The notes under the pieces were generated by a model. The model was not told where the DNA came from. It ran no database searches and saw only the letters and a list, made by a program, of their open reading frames with translations. From assembly GCA_965249175.1 (NCBI GenBank), contig OZ252227.1, positions 3,782,001-3,846,000 on the forward strand: a stretch of 64,000 bases of DNA, given 5' to 3'. Below are positions 50,413 to 59,686 of this stretch, in pieces. The position numbers and the translations under genes are program-made. This stretch comes from CAZYFH01 sp965249175. GTDB lineage: Bacteria > Acidobacteriota > Vicinamibacteria > Vicinamibacterales > UBA8438. Position 1 is the stretch's first letter. Each line of letters begins with the position of its first letter.

Positions 50413-51402
50413 GTGCCACGCACCGATCGCGCCGGCGAGATCCAACGTATCCAGGACACGGTCGTCGGGATGTACTCGGAACACCCCTGGCCGCTTCACC
50501 GGGATACCGATGAAGAGATGGGGTGGCGGCTCAAGTGCCTCGGTGTGGTCCCGAGCGATTACCAGGACAAGTGCGTCCTCGACATGGGATGCGGCACCGG
50601 CGAATACGCCATGTGGTACGCCATGCAGGGGGCTCGGGAAGTCATCGGGATCGACCTGTCGGCAGGTTCGCTGTCCATCGCTCGGCAACGACAGACCGAG
50701 TCGGATCTGTCCAACGTCGGGTTCAGGAGCATGGACATCCTCAACTGTGAGCTTCCGGATGGCTATTTCGACTACAGCTATTCGGTCGGCGTACTGCACC
50801 ACACGGGCGATCCGCTTCGAGGGTTCAAGCACCTGGTTCGCGCAACCAAGCCGGGTGGTGTCGTCATCGTCAGCCTGTATAGCCAGTACAGTCGACGTCT
50901 CCTTCGATTCAAACAGACCATCTGCAAGTGGCTCGGCGGCGCGGATATCGACGCGCGCGTGCGGTGGGGCAACCGCCTCTTCGGGGGCACCCTGCGCAAG
51001 TTGGACAAGCGCTACCACGGGCTCAACACCGAGCAGATCGGGTACGACATCTTTGGCTTTCCGCACGAGAGCCTGCACACCGCGGGCGAGGTCCTGCGCT
51101 GGTTCGACGAGAGCAAGGTCCGTTTCAAGGGCGCGTTCGCACCGCTGCGGGTTCGCGACTACCTGTACGCGTTCGCCCAGCCGGAGTACCGACGGTTCCG
51201 CGCCACCCTGGCCGGGTTCCCAGCGATGCGCACGATCGCCGACCTCCTCGAAACGGCATCCGGGAAGGTGGCCGGACACGGGGACCTGGTGCGCATGTTC
51301 CCGCGTCCCGGCCCCCTGTCGCGCGCGATGTCGCAGTCCGCGTGGATTCTGTTCGGTCTCCGATTCAACTGTTTTACGATCGCGGGGATCAAAGAGGGCT
51401 GA
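50413..51402 (+). CDS. Class I SAM-dependent methyltransferase
   Basis: The 329-residue protein begins with GTG and has motif I VLDMGCGTGEYAMWYAMQG, the acidic residue in VIGIDLSAGSLSIARQR, and DYSYSVGVLHHTGDPLRGF as post-motif. The N-terminal HPWPLH motif (MYSEHPWPLHRDTDEEM) and the C-terminal ~130 residues are extra to the core fold. A role in methylating a glycan or lipid intermediate fits the neighbours. The stop overlaps the next ATG (TGATG). Confidence 0.9.
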   Translation: MPRTDRAGEIQRIQDTVVGMYSEHPWPLHRDTDEEMGWRLKCLGVVPSDYQDKCVLDMGCGTGEYAMWYAMQGAREVIGIDLSAGSLSIARQRQTESDLSNVGFRSMDILNCELPDGYFDYSYSVGVLHHTGDPLRGFKHLVRATKPGGVVIVSLYSQYSRRLLRFKQTICKWLGGADIDARVRWGNRLFGGTLRKLDKRYHGLNTEQIGYDIFGFPHESLHTAGEVLRWFDESKVRFKGAFAPLRVRDYLYAFAQPEYRRFRATLAGFPAMRTIADLLETASGKVAGHGDLVRMFPRPGPLSRAMSQSAWILFGLRFNCFTIAGIKEG

Positions 51403-52496
51403 TGAAAGCGAGGACCCGGCCTAGGCCGGGCTCCCCCCACCCGGCCGAGGTCCGAGTCGGCCCCGTGGCGCCCCCGGTGTCCCCACCGAGGACGCTCGCG
51501 CGTCGGTGGCGCGCGTGGCTCGTCTCGCTCGCGATCACGGCCGGCATCTTCTGGTACCTCCTCTCGCAGATCGACCCGGCGGAAATCCTCACAACCGCAC
51601 GCGGCATGACGCCCCGCTATCTGTGGGCGTTTCTTGCACTGCTGCTCGCGGGGGTCGTCGCTCGCGCGGCACGGTTCTGGGTGCTGCTCGGACGACGCGC
51701 GCCGTTTCCCCTGCTCACCGGCATCGTGCTGGCTCGCAATCTGTTCGTCGACCTCCTGCCGGCCAGGTTGGGCGAGTTGTCCTATGTCTACCTGCTGACC
51801 GCTCGAGCCGGGCGTCCGGTCGAGGATGGCCTGGCCTCGCTGATGCTGGCGGTCGCGTTCGATGTGGTGGCGCTCGCCCCGCTGTTGGTGCTCGCCGTGC
51901 TGGTTGTGGGCGGCGGCGGTGCCGTCGCCGGTCCATGGCTTGCGCTCGCAGCGGTGGCGCTCGGGCTCGTCGCCTACGCCGGCGCGCGCGTTGCCGCGCC
52001 CATCGGGATGCGTCTGGCGGCCTGGATCGCCCCGGCTCACGCGGGACCAACCGGGCGCCGTACGCAGCTCGCGGCGTTGATTCGCAAAACGGCGGACGCG
52101 CTCGCGACCGTGTGGGCGCGGGGCATCTTCGCGCAGGTCCTGGTGCTGTCGATGATCGTTCGGGTGTGCAAGTTCGGGAGCTACTACTTCCTGGTGCTGG
52201 CCATCATGGGAGGCCTTGATCTCAGCGCATCCAGCTTCGGGATCTTTCGCGTGTTTCTGGGCGTCGTGGGCGCGGAGCTCGCGGCGGCGCTTCCGATTCA
52301 CGGCATCGCCGGGTTTGGCACCTTCGAGGCCGCGTGGGCCCTGAGCTTTACGCAGCTCGGATTTGCGCGTGCCGACGCCATCGTGTCCGGCATCCTGACG
52401 CACGCGGTCTCTCAGGTCGTGGAGTACAGTCTGGGCGTTGTCGCGCTGCTCTTCCTGATGCGTCCGGCAACGACACCCAATGCCGCCCGCGTCTGA
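51402..52496 (+). CDS. YbhN/UPF0104-like integral membrane protein (second copy)
   Basis: The 364-residue protein has a proline-rich cytoplasmic N-terminus, then the family helices: WLVSLAITAGIFWYLLSQID, NLFVDLLPARLGELSYVYLL, and PIHGIAGFGTFEAAWALSFT near the C-terminus. It is a distant paralogue of the copy at 48685. Two such proteins in one operon suggest two lipid-linked intermediates or a heterodimeric translocation step (inference). It overlaps its upstream neighbour by 1 base and the next gene by 17. Confidence 0.87.
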   Translation: MKARTRPRPGSPHPAEVRVGPVAPPVSPPRTLARRWRAWLVSLAITAGIFWYLLSQIDPAEILTTARGMTPRYLWAFLALLLAGVVARAARFWVLLGRRAPFPLLTGIVLARNLFVDLLPARLGELSYVYLLTARAGRPVEDGLASLMLAVAFDVVALAPLLVLAVLVVGGGGAVAGPWLALAAVALGLVAYAGARVAAPIGMRLAAWIAPAHAGPTGRRTQLAALIRKTADALATVWARGIFAQVLVLSMIVRVCKFGSYYFLVLAIMGGLDLSASSFGIFRVFLGVVGAELAAALPIHGIAGFGTFEAAWALSFTQLGFARADAIVSGILTHAVSQVVEYSLGVVALLFLMRPATTPNAARV

Positions 52497-55220
52497 ATCG
52501 GACGACCCACCGAGTGACGCCGGCGTGGGGGCCCGATACGCGCCGGTCGCACTGCTCTGCGCGTGCGCCGGGGCCGTCGCCGTCGCGCTCTGGATCCTTC
52601 CCGCGTCGCTACACGTCGTCGCCTGGGAGGGTGACCGCGCTCGCGTGCTGGCCCTGCTCCCCCCTGGAGCAATCTCTGGTGGGCCGCCGCGGGCGCGCTG
52701 AGCGGAACGACGGTCATCGTCACGGCCTGGCACCGACTCCGCGGTACGACCCTGAAGGACATCGCCGGCATCGCAGCGCCGCTGCTCCTGCTCTGGTGCT
52801 GGGCGATTCCGTATCTCCCCGGTGTGAGCACCGCGTTTCCCACGCTGGTCGTGCTGGCTGGGCCGCTTCGATGGATCATCGCCGCTGCGGCGGTGACGGG
52901 CGTCGGGCTCCCGTTCGTCCGCCGCTTGCCCGGGCCGTGGCGACCACGACTCCCCCGACCCGCCGTGTGGGGGGTCTCGTTCGTCGCCCTGTCGGCCCTC
53001 GGGTTCGCCGTCACTGCCGCGCAGCACCCAGGCGGGGACGAGCCTCACTACCTGGTGATCGCGCACAGCCTGGTCGCGGACGGCGATCTCCGGATCGAAA
53101 ACAACCATCTGCAGGAGGACTATTCGAGCTTCTACCCCGACGAGCTGCGGCCGGACTACGTCGAGCGCGGTCGGGGTGGCGTGATCTACTCGATTCACGC
53201 GCCGGGCCTGCCCGCGCTGCTGACGCCCGGCTATGCGGCCGCCGGGTACCCCGGGGCTGTGGCGATGATGCTCCTGATCACGTCGCTCGCGGCGCTCGCG
53301 CTGTTCGACCTCGTCCGGCGCTTCGCCGGGCAGGGGGTCTCGCTGATGAGCTGCGCGCTCGTGACGTTCTGCGTGCCGGTTGTGCCGCTCGCGTGGATGA
53401 TCTACCCGGAGGTGCCGGCGCTGCTCGTCGTGGCCTGGGCCGCGCGCTGGGTCGCCGAGCCTGTCACGGAGACCTCAGCCGCCGGGCTCGGCCGCTGGGC
53501 GCTCCGGGGTGCGGCGTTGGGGCTGTTGCCCTGGCTGCACACCAAGTTCGCGGTGCTGCTCGGGTGCCTGACGCTGGCGCTCATCGTGCGGCTCTGGCCC
53601 CACCGTCGAGTAATCGCGTCCATGGTGACGCCGGTCGCCGTCTCTCTCGCCGCGTGGGTGTTCGCCTCGTTCGTGATGTATGGAAGCCCGAACCCGACCG
53701 TCGCGTATGGCGGTGCCGCCGGGTTGGCGCCCGGCAACGTGCCGCGCGGCGTCCTTGGTCTGCTGTTCGATCAGGAATTCGGGCTGCTGATCTTCGCACC
53801 CGTGTACATCCTCGTCCCGATCGGTACCTGGCACGCGCTGCGCTCGTCCCAGCACCGGCACGCAGCGCTCTGGTATGCCGGCACCACCGCGGTATTTCTC
53901 GGCGCCGTGACGCAGGTCTACATGTGGTGGGGCGGCTTCAGCCCGCCAGCCCGCTTCCTCCTCCCTGTTGTGCCCCTCGTCGCTCCGTTTATCGCGATGG
54001 CGATCGATCGGCTGCGCGGACCGACCGGCGCGCGCTCGTCGGTGTGACCGCGCTCTGGAGCGTGATGGCGGTCGGCGCGGGGCTGCTGTCAGATCAGCGC
54101 ACCCTGCAACTGGAGAACCGTGACGGCGCGAGCCGGCTCGTCGAGGCCGTCGCCGGCGGGGCGCCGCTGACAGCGACCCTTGCGAGCTTCTTCCAGGCGG
54201 ACTGGGTGACGCCGACCGTCGCGGTTGGCGCGTGGGTCGCCGCCGCGACGGCCGGCCTCATCCTCGCCCGGCTGGCGGCGAGGTGGCTCCCCACCTGGAC
54301 CGGGGTACGGTCGGATACCAACGTGGCTCGTCGTGCGTTCTGGGGCGGTGCCGTCGGCACCATCGGGACCATCGTCATCGGCAGCGTCCTGGCGGCGCCC
54401 CTGGTTTCCGACACCGCCCGCGCAGCGACCGCAGAGCTCGGACGCTTTCGCCTGTTGATGGCGTACGACGGAGATCGGCTGCCTGCTCTGTCCTATGCGA
54501 CGATGACCCGCCTCACCAATCCCGCCGTGGCCGCCCAGGGTGTCCAGTCGTCACCGGCGGATCGACGCCGGGAGCTCGATGACGGGCAGGTGCTTTTCGG
54601 TCCGTTCGACCTCCCGGCCGGCAGATACGAGATGCAGGTGATGTATCGGGAGCCCGGTGTCAACGCGCCGTGGTCGGTGGCGTACTATCTTCGCCGGATG
54701 CGCGGCGTGCTCGCCCGGGGGCCGGACACCGGAGACAAGACGTCCGCGTCGTTTACGCTGCCCGTCGGCCTGCCCGCCGTCTGGGCGCGGTTTCCACCGT
54801 CGGACGCCCTCCAATACGTCGACGAGATTCGGGTCGTACCGGTGACCGTCGTGCCGCGCCAGGAGCAGGTCGACCCCGGTGACGGTGTCCGTCAGGTCTG
54901 GGCGATGGACGAGGCCGTCGGCGCCTACGTCTTCTTCGTCGACGACAACACGGATCCACGAGGAGACCACTTCTGGGTCCGCCGGCGTGCGACGGGCACT
55001 ATTCTCGTTGCCTCGCCTGTGGACCAGGTGCCGCACGTGACGATCACGAACGCCGCCCCCGTACCCGACACCATCCGCGTGGAGTCAGGCGCATGGACAA
55101 CCGAAATCACGCTCGAGCCAGGGCCGGTTCGCCTTCATCGTCACCGCGGCCGCCCGGCGACCCGATCTTCGGCTCGTGGCGGTGGACGGCGATGACCGTT
55201 TGTACCGCGTGGTATCGTGA
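52480..55220 (+). pseudogene. GT39-like (PMT/ArnT-type) membrane glycosyltransferase gene with three frameshifts
   Basis: Read across frames, this is one ~900-residue membrane protein. The N-terminus (PVALLCACAGAVAVALWIL) shifts at a C6 run near 52660 into the main body, with the catalytic-type loop GGDEPHYLVIAHSLVADGDL, FSPPARFLLPVVPLVAPFI and many helices. A second shift in a GC repeat near 54030 enters VTALWSVMAVGAGLLSDQRT and a C-terminal beta-rich part. A third near 55120 restores FIVTAAARRPDLRLVAVDGD and the stop at 55220. It is related to the intact gene at 61409. Sequencing error is possible. Confidence 0.7.
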
Positions 55221-55242
55221 GTGTCCGTCCATCGGACGCACC

Positions 55243-56286
55243 ATGTCACACACGTCGAAAGGCCGGACCGCTGTGGTGTGGCTCGGTGGCCTCGCACTCG
55301 TCGTCGCCGGCTCCGTCTCGGCACTCCTCTACGCACCCGAGCGGTTGATCACGCGCTGGGTGCCACCGCAGCCGCCGCCAACACTCGCCGCCGTCACGGG
55401 TCCGGAGCGCGACGCCTGGCAGACGCTGGGGCAGCAGATATCGGGCCGCCTGCTGTGGTCATCGAACCGCGAGGGCAACCACGATCTGTATCTCGTCGAC
55501 CTGGTCACCGGTGCCGAACGTCGGCTGACCGACCATCCACACGTCGATTTCTTCTCGCGGTTCTCGCCTGACGGCCGCTCGATCTCGTTCCTGCGCAGCC
55601 AACGCGAGTGGGTCTCCTTTCGGGAGGAAACGGCGTGGGACCTGTATCTGATGAACGCGGACGGCAGCGGCGAGCGACGGCTCGTCCAGGGCGCGTATCA
55701 CCCGACGTGGCTCCCGGACGGATCAGGACTCGTCTACGTGGACGACAACCTGATCTCGCGGGTCGACGTGACGACCGGGTCGGTCACCGTGCTGCACGAC
55801 GGGGCCCGGCCGCCAACCGAGGGGCGGGTCCTCGAGCCGGAGTTGGGTGGCGAGGGGCTCATTGCGATCACGCTCCGCGATGTGGCGCCCGAGACGGTCG
55901 GGGTGCTCGATCTGCGGGCAGGGCGCTATCAGCCGATCTCGAGCCAGCGCGCCTGCCAGATCACTTGGTTCCCGGGACGCCGGCAGCTCGCGTGGATCGA
56001 CGGTCAGGGCCACGGCGGGACGCGCGTCATGACCGCTTCCCTCGACGACATGGCCGAGGAAACCCTGATGGACCTCCCGGGACCGTATAGCCACGAGTAT
56101 TTTCCCCGCGTCACCGCGAACGGCGAGTGGCTCGTCTGGGGGGCGTCGGCCGAAGGGCATGAGCACGACCGCGCCGACTATGAGATTTTCGCGTGGCGCC
56201 TCGGGACCGCGTGGACCACCGCGACCCGCCTGACGCACTCACCGGCCAACGATCAGTGGCCGGATCTGTTCGTGGCGTCCGAATGA
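55243..56286 (+). CDS. TolB-like beta-propeller protein, membrane-anchored
   Basis: The 347-residue protein has an N-terminal anchor (VVWLGGLALVVAGSVSALLY) and WD40/PD40-type blades: LLWSSNREGNHDLYLVDLVT, HVDFFSRFSPDGRSISFLRS, DLYLMNADGSGERRLVQ and HPTWLPDGSGLVYVDD. The propeller probably faces the periplasm and binds protein or glycan. It closes the plus-strand operon, and its last ~48 bases overlap the convergent SGNH lipoprotein gene. Confidence 0.85.
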   Translation: MSHTSKGRTAVVWLGGLALVVAGSVSALLYAPERLITRWVPPQPPPTLAAVTGPERDAWQTLGQQISGRLLWSSNREGNHDLYLVDLVTGAERRLTDHPHVDFFSRFSPDGRSISFLRSQREWVSFREETAWDLYLMNADGSGERRLVQGAYHPTWLPDGSGLVYVDDNLISRVDVTTGSVTVLHDGARPPTEGRVLEPELGGEGLIAITLRDVAPETVGVLDLRAGRYQPISSQRACQITWFPGRRQLAWIDGQGHGGTRVMTASLDDMAEETLMDLPGPYSHEYFPRVTANGEWLVWGASAEGHEHDRADYEIFAWRLGTAWTTATRLTHSPANDQWPDLFVASE

Positions 56287-57159
56287 TGACCCGGACACGC
56301 CGGGGGCAGCCTGCGCCGGCTCGGCGCCCGCCCCGTGCACGCGCACGTCCGGTGGGACCGCGCCCAGCGACTCGTAGCGGTCCACGATCTCGTTGAGAAA
56401 CGTGCGCGCGATCGTCTCGTAGCCCAGCTTCGTGGGGTGGAGCCCGTCCATGCCGATGAACATGGAGCCCCCGGACAACGTGGTGTGCAGGTCGACCACG
56501 ACCGCGCCGACGCTGGCCGCCATCGTGCGAATCCGAGTGTTGATTGATCGAATCGCGGCACGCGCACCGGGATTCTGGGCCTCGTAGACGTCGGTCACCG
56601 GCGTGAGCGTTGCGATGAAGACCTCGGCGTCACGGACCTGTGCGGATCGGACCAACCCGCGGAGATCGGAGACGATCTTCGTGATCACGGCCGGGTCGAG
56701 CTGTCGCTCCTCGATCCGGGCCACGAGCAGCGCGTAGGACAGATCGTTGATCCCTTCGAGAAGCAGCACGAGATCCGGCCGCAACGACCCCAGATCGGTC
56801 AGAAACCGGGAGAGCCCGTCCGCGACGTGCTCGCCGCCCCGGCCGCGGTTCGCCACCGCGATCGGCTCGTCCGGAAATCGCTCGCGCAAGAACTGCTCGA
56901 GCTTCACCGGATAGGCGTTGGTCGGCTGGAGCACCTCCAGCACGCCGGGCAATGGCGAGACAAACCCCTCGGTGATGCTGTCACCGAACGCCATAACTCC
57001 GTCGATAGCCAGCTGGAGCGGTGGCGGAGTGCGGAGACTGGTTTCAGTAGAGCCTGGTGGCAGCGCGGCCGGGGTCGGCGCCGTGGGGCTGCCCCCACAG
57101 CCCGCCACGAGGAGCGCCATCCACGTCCCCGCGGCCGCAACCGTTGCACACTTCTTCAT
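56239..57159 (-). CDS. SGNH/GDSL hydrolase lipoprotein
   Basis: The 306-residue protein has a lipobox signal (AGTWMALLVAGC) and the SGNH blocks: VMAFGDSITEGF (block I Ser), ANRGRGGEHVADG (block II Gly), LLLEGINDLSYALL (block III Asn), and MDGLHPTKLGYE (block V Asp and His). Such enzymes remove acyl groups from lipids or glycans. As a lipoprotein it acts at an envelope surface. It is the last gene of the minus-strand set glpD-GT4-SGNH-SGNH. Confidence 0.92.
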   Translation of the reverse strand: MKKCATVAAAGTWMALLVAGCGGSPTAPTPAALPPGSTETSLRTPPPLQLAIDGVMAFGDSITEGFVSPLPGVLEVLQPTNAYPVKLEQFLRERFPDEPIAVANRGRGGEHVADGLSRFLTDLGSLRPDLVLLLEGINDLSYALLVARIEERQLDPAVITKIVSDLRGLVRSAQVRDAEVFIATLTPVTDVYEAQNPGARAAIRSINTRIRTMAASVGAVVVDLHTTLSGGSMFIGMDGLHPTKLGYETIARTFLNEIVDRYESLGAVPPDVRVHGAGAEPAQAAPGVSGSSFGRHEQIRPLIVGR

Positions 57160-57189
57160 GGCGCCACCGTCGTGGACACTCGCAACCCA

Positions 57190-58413
57190 TCATCTTAGCC
57201 CACGTTCCTCGATGGCACGCTGGAGCGCATCGGCGATCACGCTGTGCCCGGCGCGCCCGGGATGACAGCCGTCGGTGGTGACATAGAGCCGCCAGTTCGC
57301 CTCCATCTCAGACATGCCATACAGCGCTTCGTAAAAGAACACCTCGTCCGCGTACAACCGGTGCCCGCGCAGATCGTCGATCTTGTCCCGAAACAAGGCG
57401 CCGCCGTCGATCAGCGGCACCTCCTCCGTGTCGGCCACGTATTGCATGCCGCGCAGGTAGCGCGCGGACGGCACGCACACGCCGAGGACAATCGCGTCAG
57501 CACCAATCGCTCGCGCCTGGGTCACGAGGTGGAGGAGGTTGTCTATGTAGGTGTCGCGAGGCACCGACTGGACCAACCGGCGGGCGTCGCCTTCCCGGTC
57601 GGCCCGTGCGCGCGACGCTGCAAACGGATCAAACGCGGAGAAGATCAGGCGCCGCATCAGTCGGAAGGTCGCGACACGCATCAGCAGGCTGCGTGCACCG
57701 CCGCGCCACGTCGCGTCGATCGCGAGCAACTCGTCGGCGCTCTGGAGGACCAGGCGCGCGTCATTGGCGCCGAACTGCAGCACGACGAGATCCGGGTCGA
57801 GCGCGCGCGCGTAGTGATCGAACATCGCCATCCCATGACGCGTGGTGTGCCCGGGCATGCCGAGGTTGAGCACTTCGACCTCCGTCGTCGCATCGGCGAG
57901 GCGGTCCTCCAGCAACCGCTGATACGTGTATTCCGGATCGACCCCCCAACCGAACGTGCTCGAATCGCCCAGAGTCACGATGCGAATCACGCCGGGGGCC
58001 TTTGGTCTCAGTTCGGCCGTTCGGAACCCGTCGCGGTTTGACTCGAGTCGAAACGTCAGGCCCTTCCGCATCTCGATCTCGTTGAACGGATTGCTGGCCG
58101 CGACCGAGATGCTGGGCTTCAACTTGTATTGGATATGGCGGGCTTCCTCGAAATACTGGAGCCACGCGACGTCAGCGGCAGGAACGCCCTGGGGACGCGC
58201 CAGCCGTCCGCGCTGGATGTCGACCCAGTTCTCATCGGACAGCGCCCAGACCGGTACGGCGATCTCAAAGTTCTCGTTGCGCGCCAGGTCAGTGTCGACG
58301 CCAGAGAGCCGGACGACCGTTTCGGAGATGATGAGAAAGACGATCGGCGAGACGAGGACGAGAAGGACGCGCTGCCACAGCGACGTCGAAGCGGTGTTTG
58401 GCATCTGAGACAC
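57190..58413 (-). CDS. Membrane-anchored SGNH hydrolase
   Basis: The 407-residue protein has one N-terminal membrane helix (VLLVLVSPIVFLIISETVV), an ~90-residue spacer, then SGNH blocks: RIVTLGDSSTFGWGVDPEYT, LNLGMPGHTTRHGMAMF, VLQFGANDARLVL and TTDGCHPGRAGHSVI with the catalytic Asp-His. The layout resembles anchored sugar O-acyl esterase or acyltransferase partners. Together with the hexapeptide acyltransferase of the facing operon, it could trim or move acyl groups on the glycan (inference). Confidence 0.9.
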   Translation of the reverse strand: MSQMPNTASTSLWQRVLLVLVSPIVFLIISETVVRLSGVDTDLARNENFEIAVPVWALSDENWVDIQRGRLARPQGVPAADVAWLQYFEEARHIQYKLKPSISVAASNPFNEIEMRKGLTFRLESNRDGFRTAELRPKAPGVIRIVTLGDSSTFGWGVDPEYTYQRLLEDRLADATTEVEVLNLGMPGHTTRHGMAMFDHYARALDPDLVVLQFGANDARLVLQSADELLAIDATWRGGARSLLMRVATFRLMRRLIFSAFDPFAASRARADREGDARRLVQSVPRDTYIDNLLHLVTQARAIGADAIVLGVCVPSARYLRGMQYVADTEEVPLIDGGALFRDKIDDLRGHRLYADEVFFYEALYGMSEMEANWRLYVTTDGCHPGRAGHSVIADALQRAIEERGLR

Positions 58414-58501
58414 TCGCGCGGGATTTAACCCCAGAGCTCTTGGGTTTTAGTGTAGTGCGTCAGCGCTCGGCCAGGGTTCGGGGCGACGCCGCATCCAACG
58501 G

Positions 58502-59674
58502 CTAGACCATCGTCCGATAGATGGCGGCGAGACGCTCGATGAGGGCCGGCCACGCGAACCGGTCCGCCGCACGCCGTCGGAGCCCATCGCCCAGCCCCCG
58601 TGCGCGAGTCGGATCGTCCAGCAGCTCGACGATCCGCGCCGCAAGCGACCCAGGGTCGTCCACGGCGGCATATAGGCCGAGCTCGCCCAGGAGCTCGCGG
58701 TTGATCGGGGTGTCGCTGGCCACGACCGGCAGCGCGCACGCCATGTAGTTGAGCAGCTTGCCGTTGGCTTCCGTCAGCGACCGCTTCGGCGACACCGCCA
58801 CCTCGGCGAGGCCGAGCCACCGGGCGGCCTCCGCATAGGGCACGCGCCCGGTCAACGTCACCAACGCGTCCAGGCCGCGTGCTCGAACCATGTCCCGATA
58901 ATGCGCCTCGTTCGGGTACCCCATCACCAGGAAGTGGGCGTCCGGATGCGCCCGCGCGACGAGCGGCGCCGCCTCCAGCAGTGCGTCGACGCCCTGATAC
59001 GCGGTCAGCACACCGAGGAAACCAATGACGCGCTTGCCGTCCAGGCCGAGGCGTCCGCGAAGCTCGGGGTCGGGCGGGCCCGGCCGGAACGCCTCGAGGT
59101 CGACCCCGTCCGGCAGCGGTTCAATCCGCTCGGGGTCCACGCCTTGCGCAACGAGCGGCGCCACCTCGTGGTGTGAGCTCGTCACGATCAGATCCGGTCG
59201 TCGGACCAGCCAGCCTTCCACGCGTCGGATCACGCGCGCCGGGACGCCGTCCTCGGAGACGACGCCGTGGTCGGCCAGCTCGGCAGTGAGGCTGCCCTGC
59301 AGATCGGCGATGAGCGGCCGATGCGCGCCGACCCTGAGCGCCACCCCGATCGCAATCCCCTCGTGCAGATGGCCATGCAGCAGGTGAGGGTGAAACTCGC
59401 GCGCCACGCGACGCGCGGCGCCGAGCACACCCAGGTCCAAGAGCGGCCGGCCCGCGCTGGGCCCGAGCGCGCGCGCACGAACACCGGGCAGCGCACGCGC
59501 GCGCGTGACCGCCACGTCCGGCACGTCGCCGCCGGTCGGGTAGGTGACGACGCGGGTCTCGACCCCGATCCGCGCGAGCCCCCGCGCTTCCTCATAGATT
59601 CGAACATGGCAGCCCCGGTCGCCGAAGAACGGCGTGGGGGCAATCACGAGCACACGCAGCGGATCGTTCACCAC
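58502..59674 (-). CDS. GT4-type glycosyltransferase
   Basis: The 390-residue protein has a GT-B fold with FGDRGCHVRIYEEARGLARI at the N-terminus, IGFLGVLTAYQGVDALLEAA opening the donor domain, and the retaining-enzyme region VSPKRSLTEANGKLLNYMAC with ALPVVASDTPINREL. It lies 12 bases after glpD on the same strand. It is a candidate for adding a sugar to a glycerolipid or to the operon's glycan. Confidence 0.9.
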   Translation of the reverse strand: MVNDPLRVLVIAPTPFFGDRGCHVRIYEEARGLARIGVETRVVTYPTGGDVPDVAVTRARALPGVRARALGPSAGRPLLDLGVLGAARRVAREFHPHLLHGHLHEGIAIGVALRVGAHRPLIADLQGSLTAELADHGVVSEDGVPARVIRRVEGWLVRRPDLIVTSSHHEVAPLVAQGVDPERIEPLPDGVDLEAFRPGPPDPELRGRLGLDGKRVIGFLGVLTAYQGVDALLEAAPLVARAHPDAHFLVMGYPNEAHYRDMVRARGLDALVTLTGRVPYAEAARWLGLAEVAVSPKRSLTEANGKLLNYMACALPVVASDTPINRELLGELGLYAAVDDPGSLAARIVELLDDPTRARGLGDGLRRRAADRFAWPALIERLAAIYRTMV

Positions 59675-59686
59675 GAGCGGCTCACC

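Noticed and set aside
52334..55195. A single 953-codon protein from one continuous frame
   Set aside because: The first ~570 codons are antisense-like or shifted relative to the recognisable membrane protein in another frame; only the C-terminal part is genuine.
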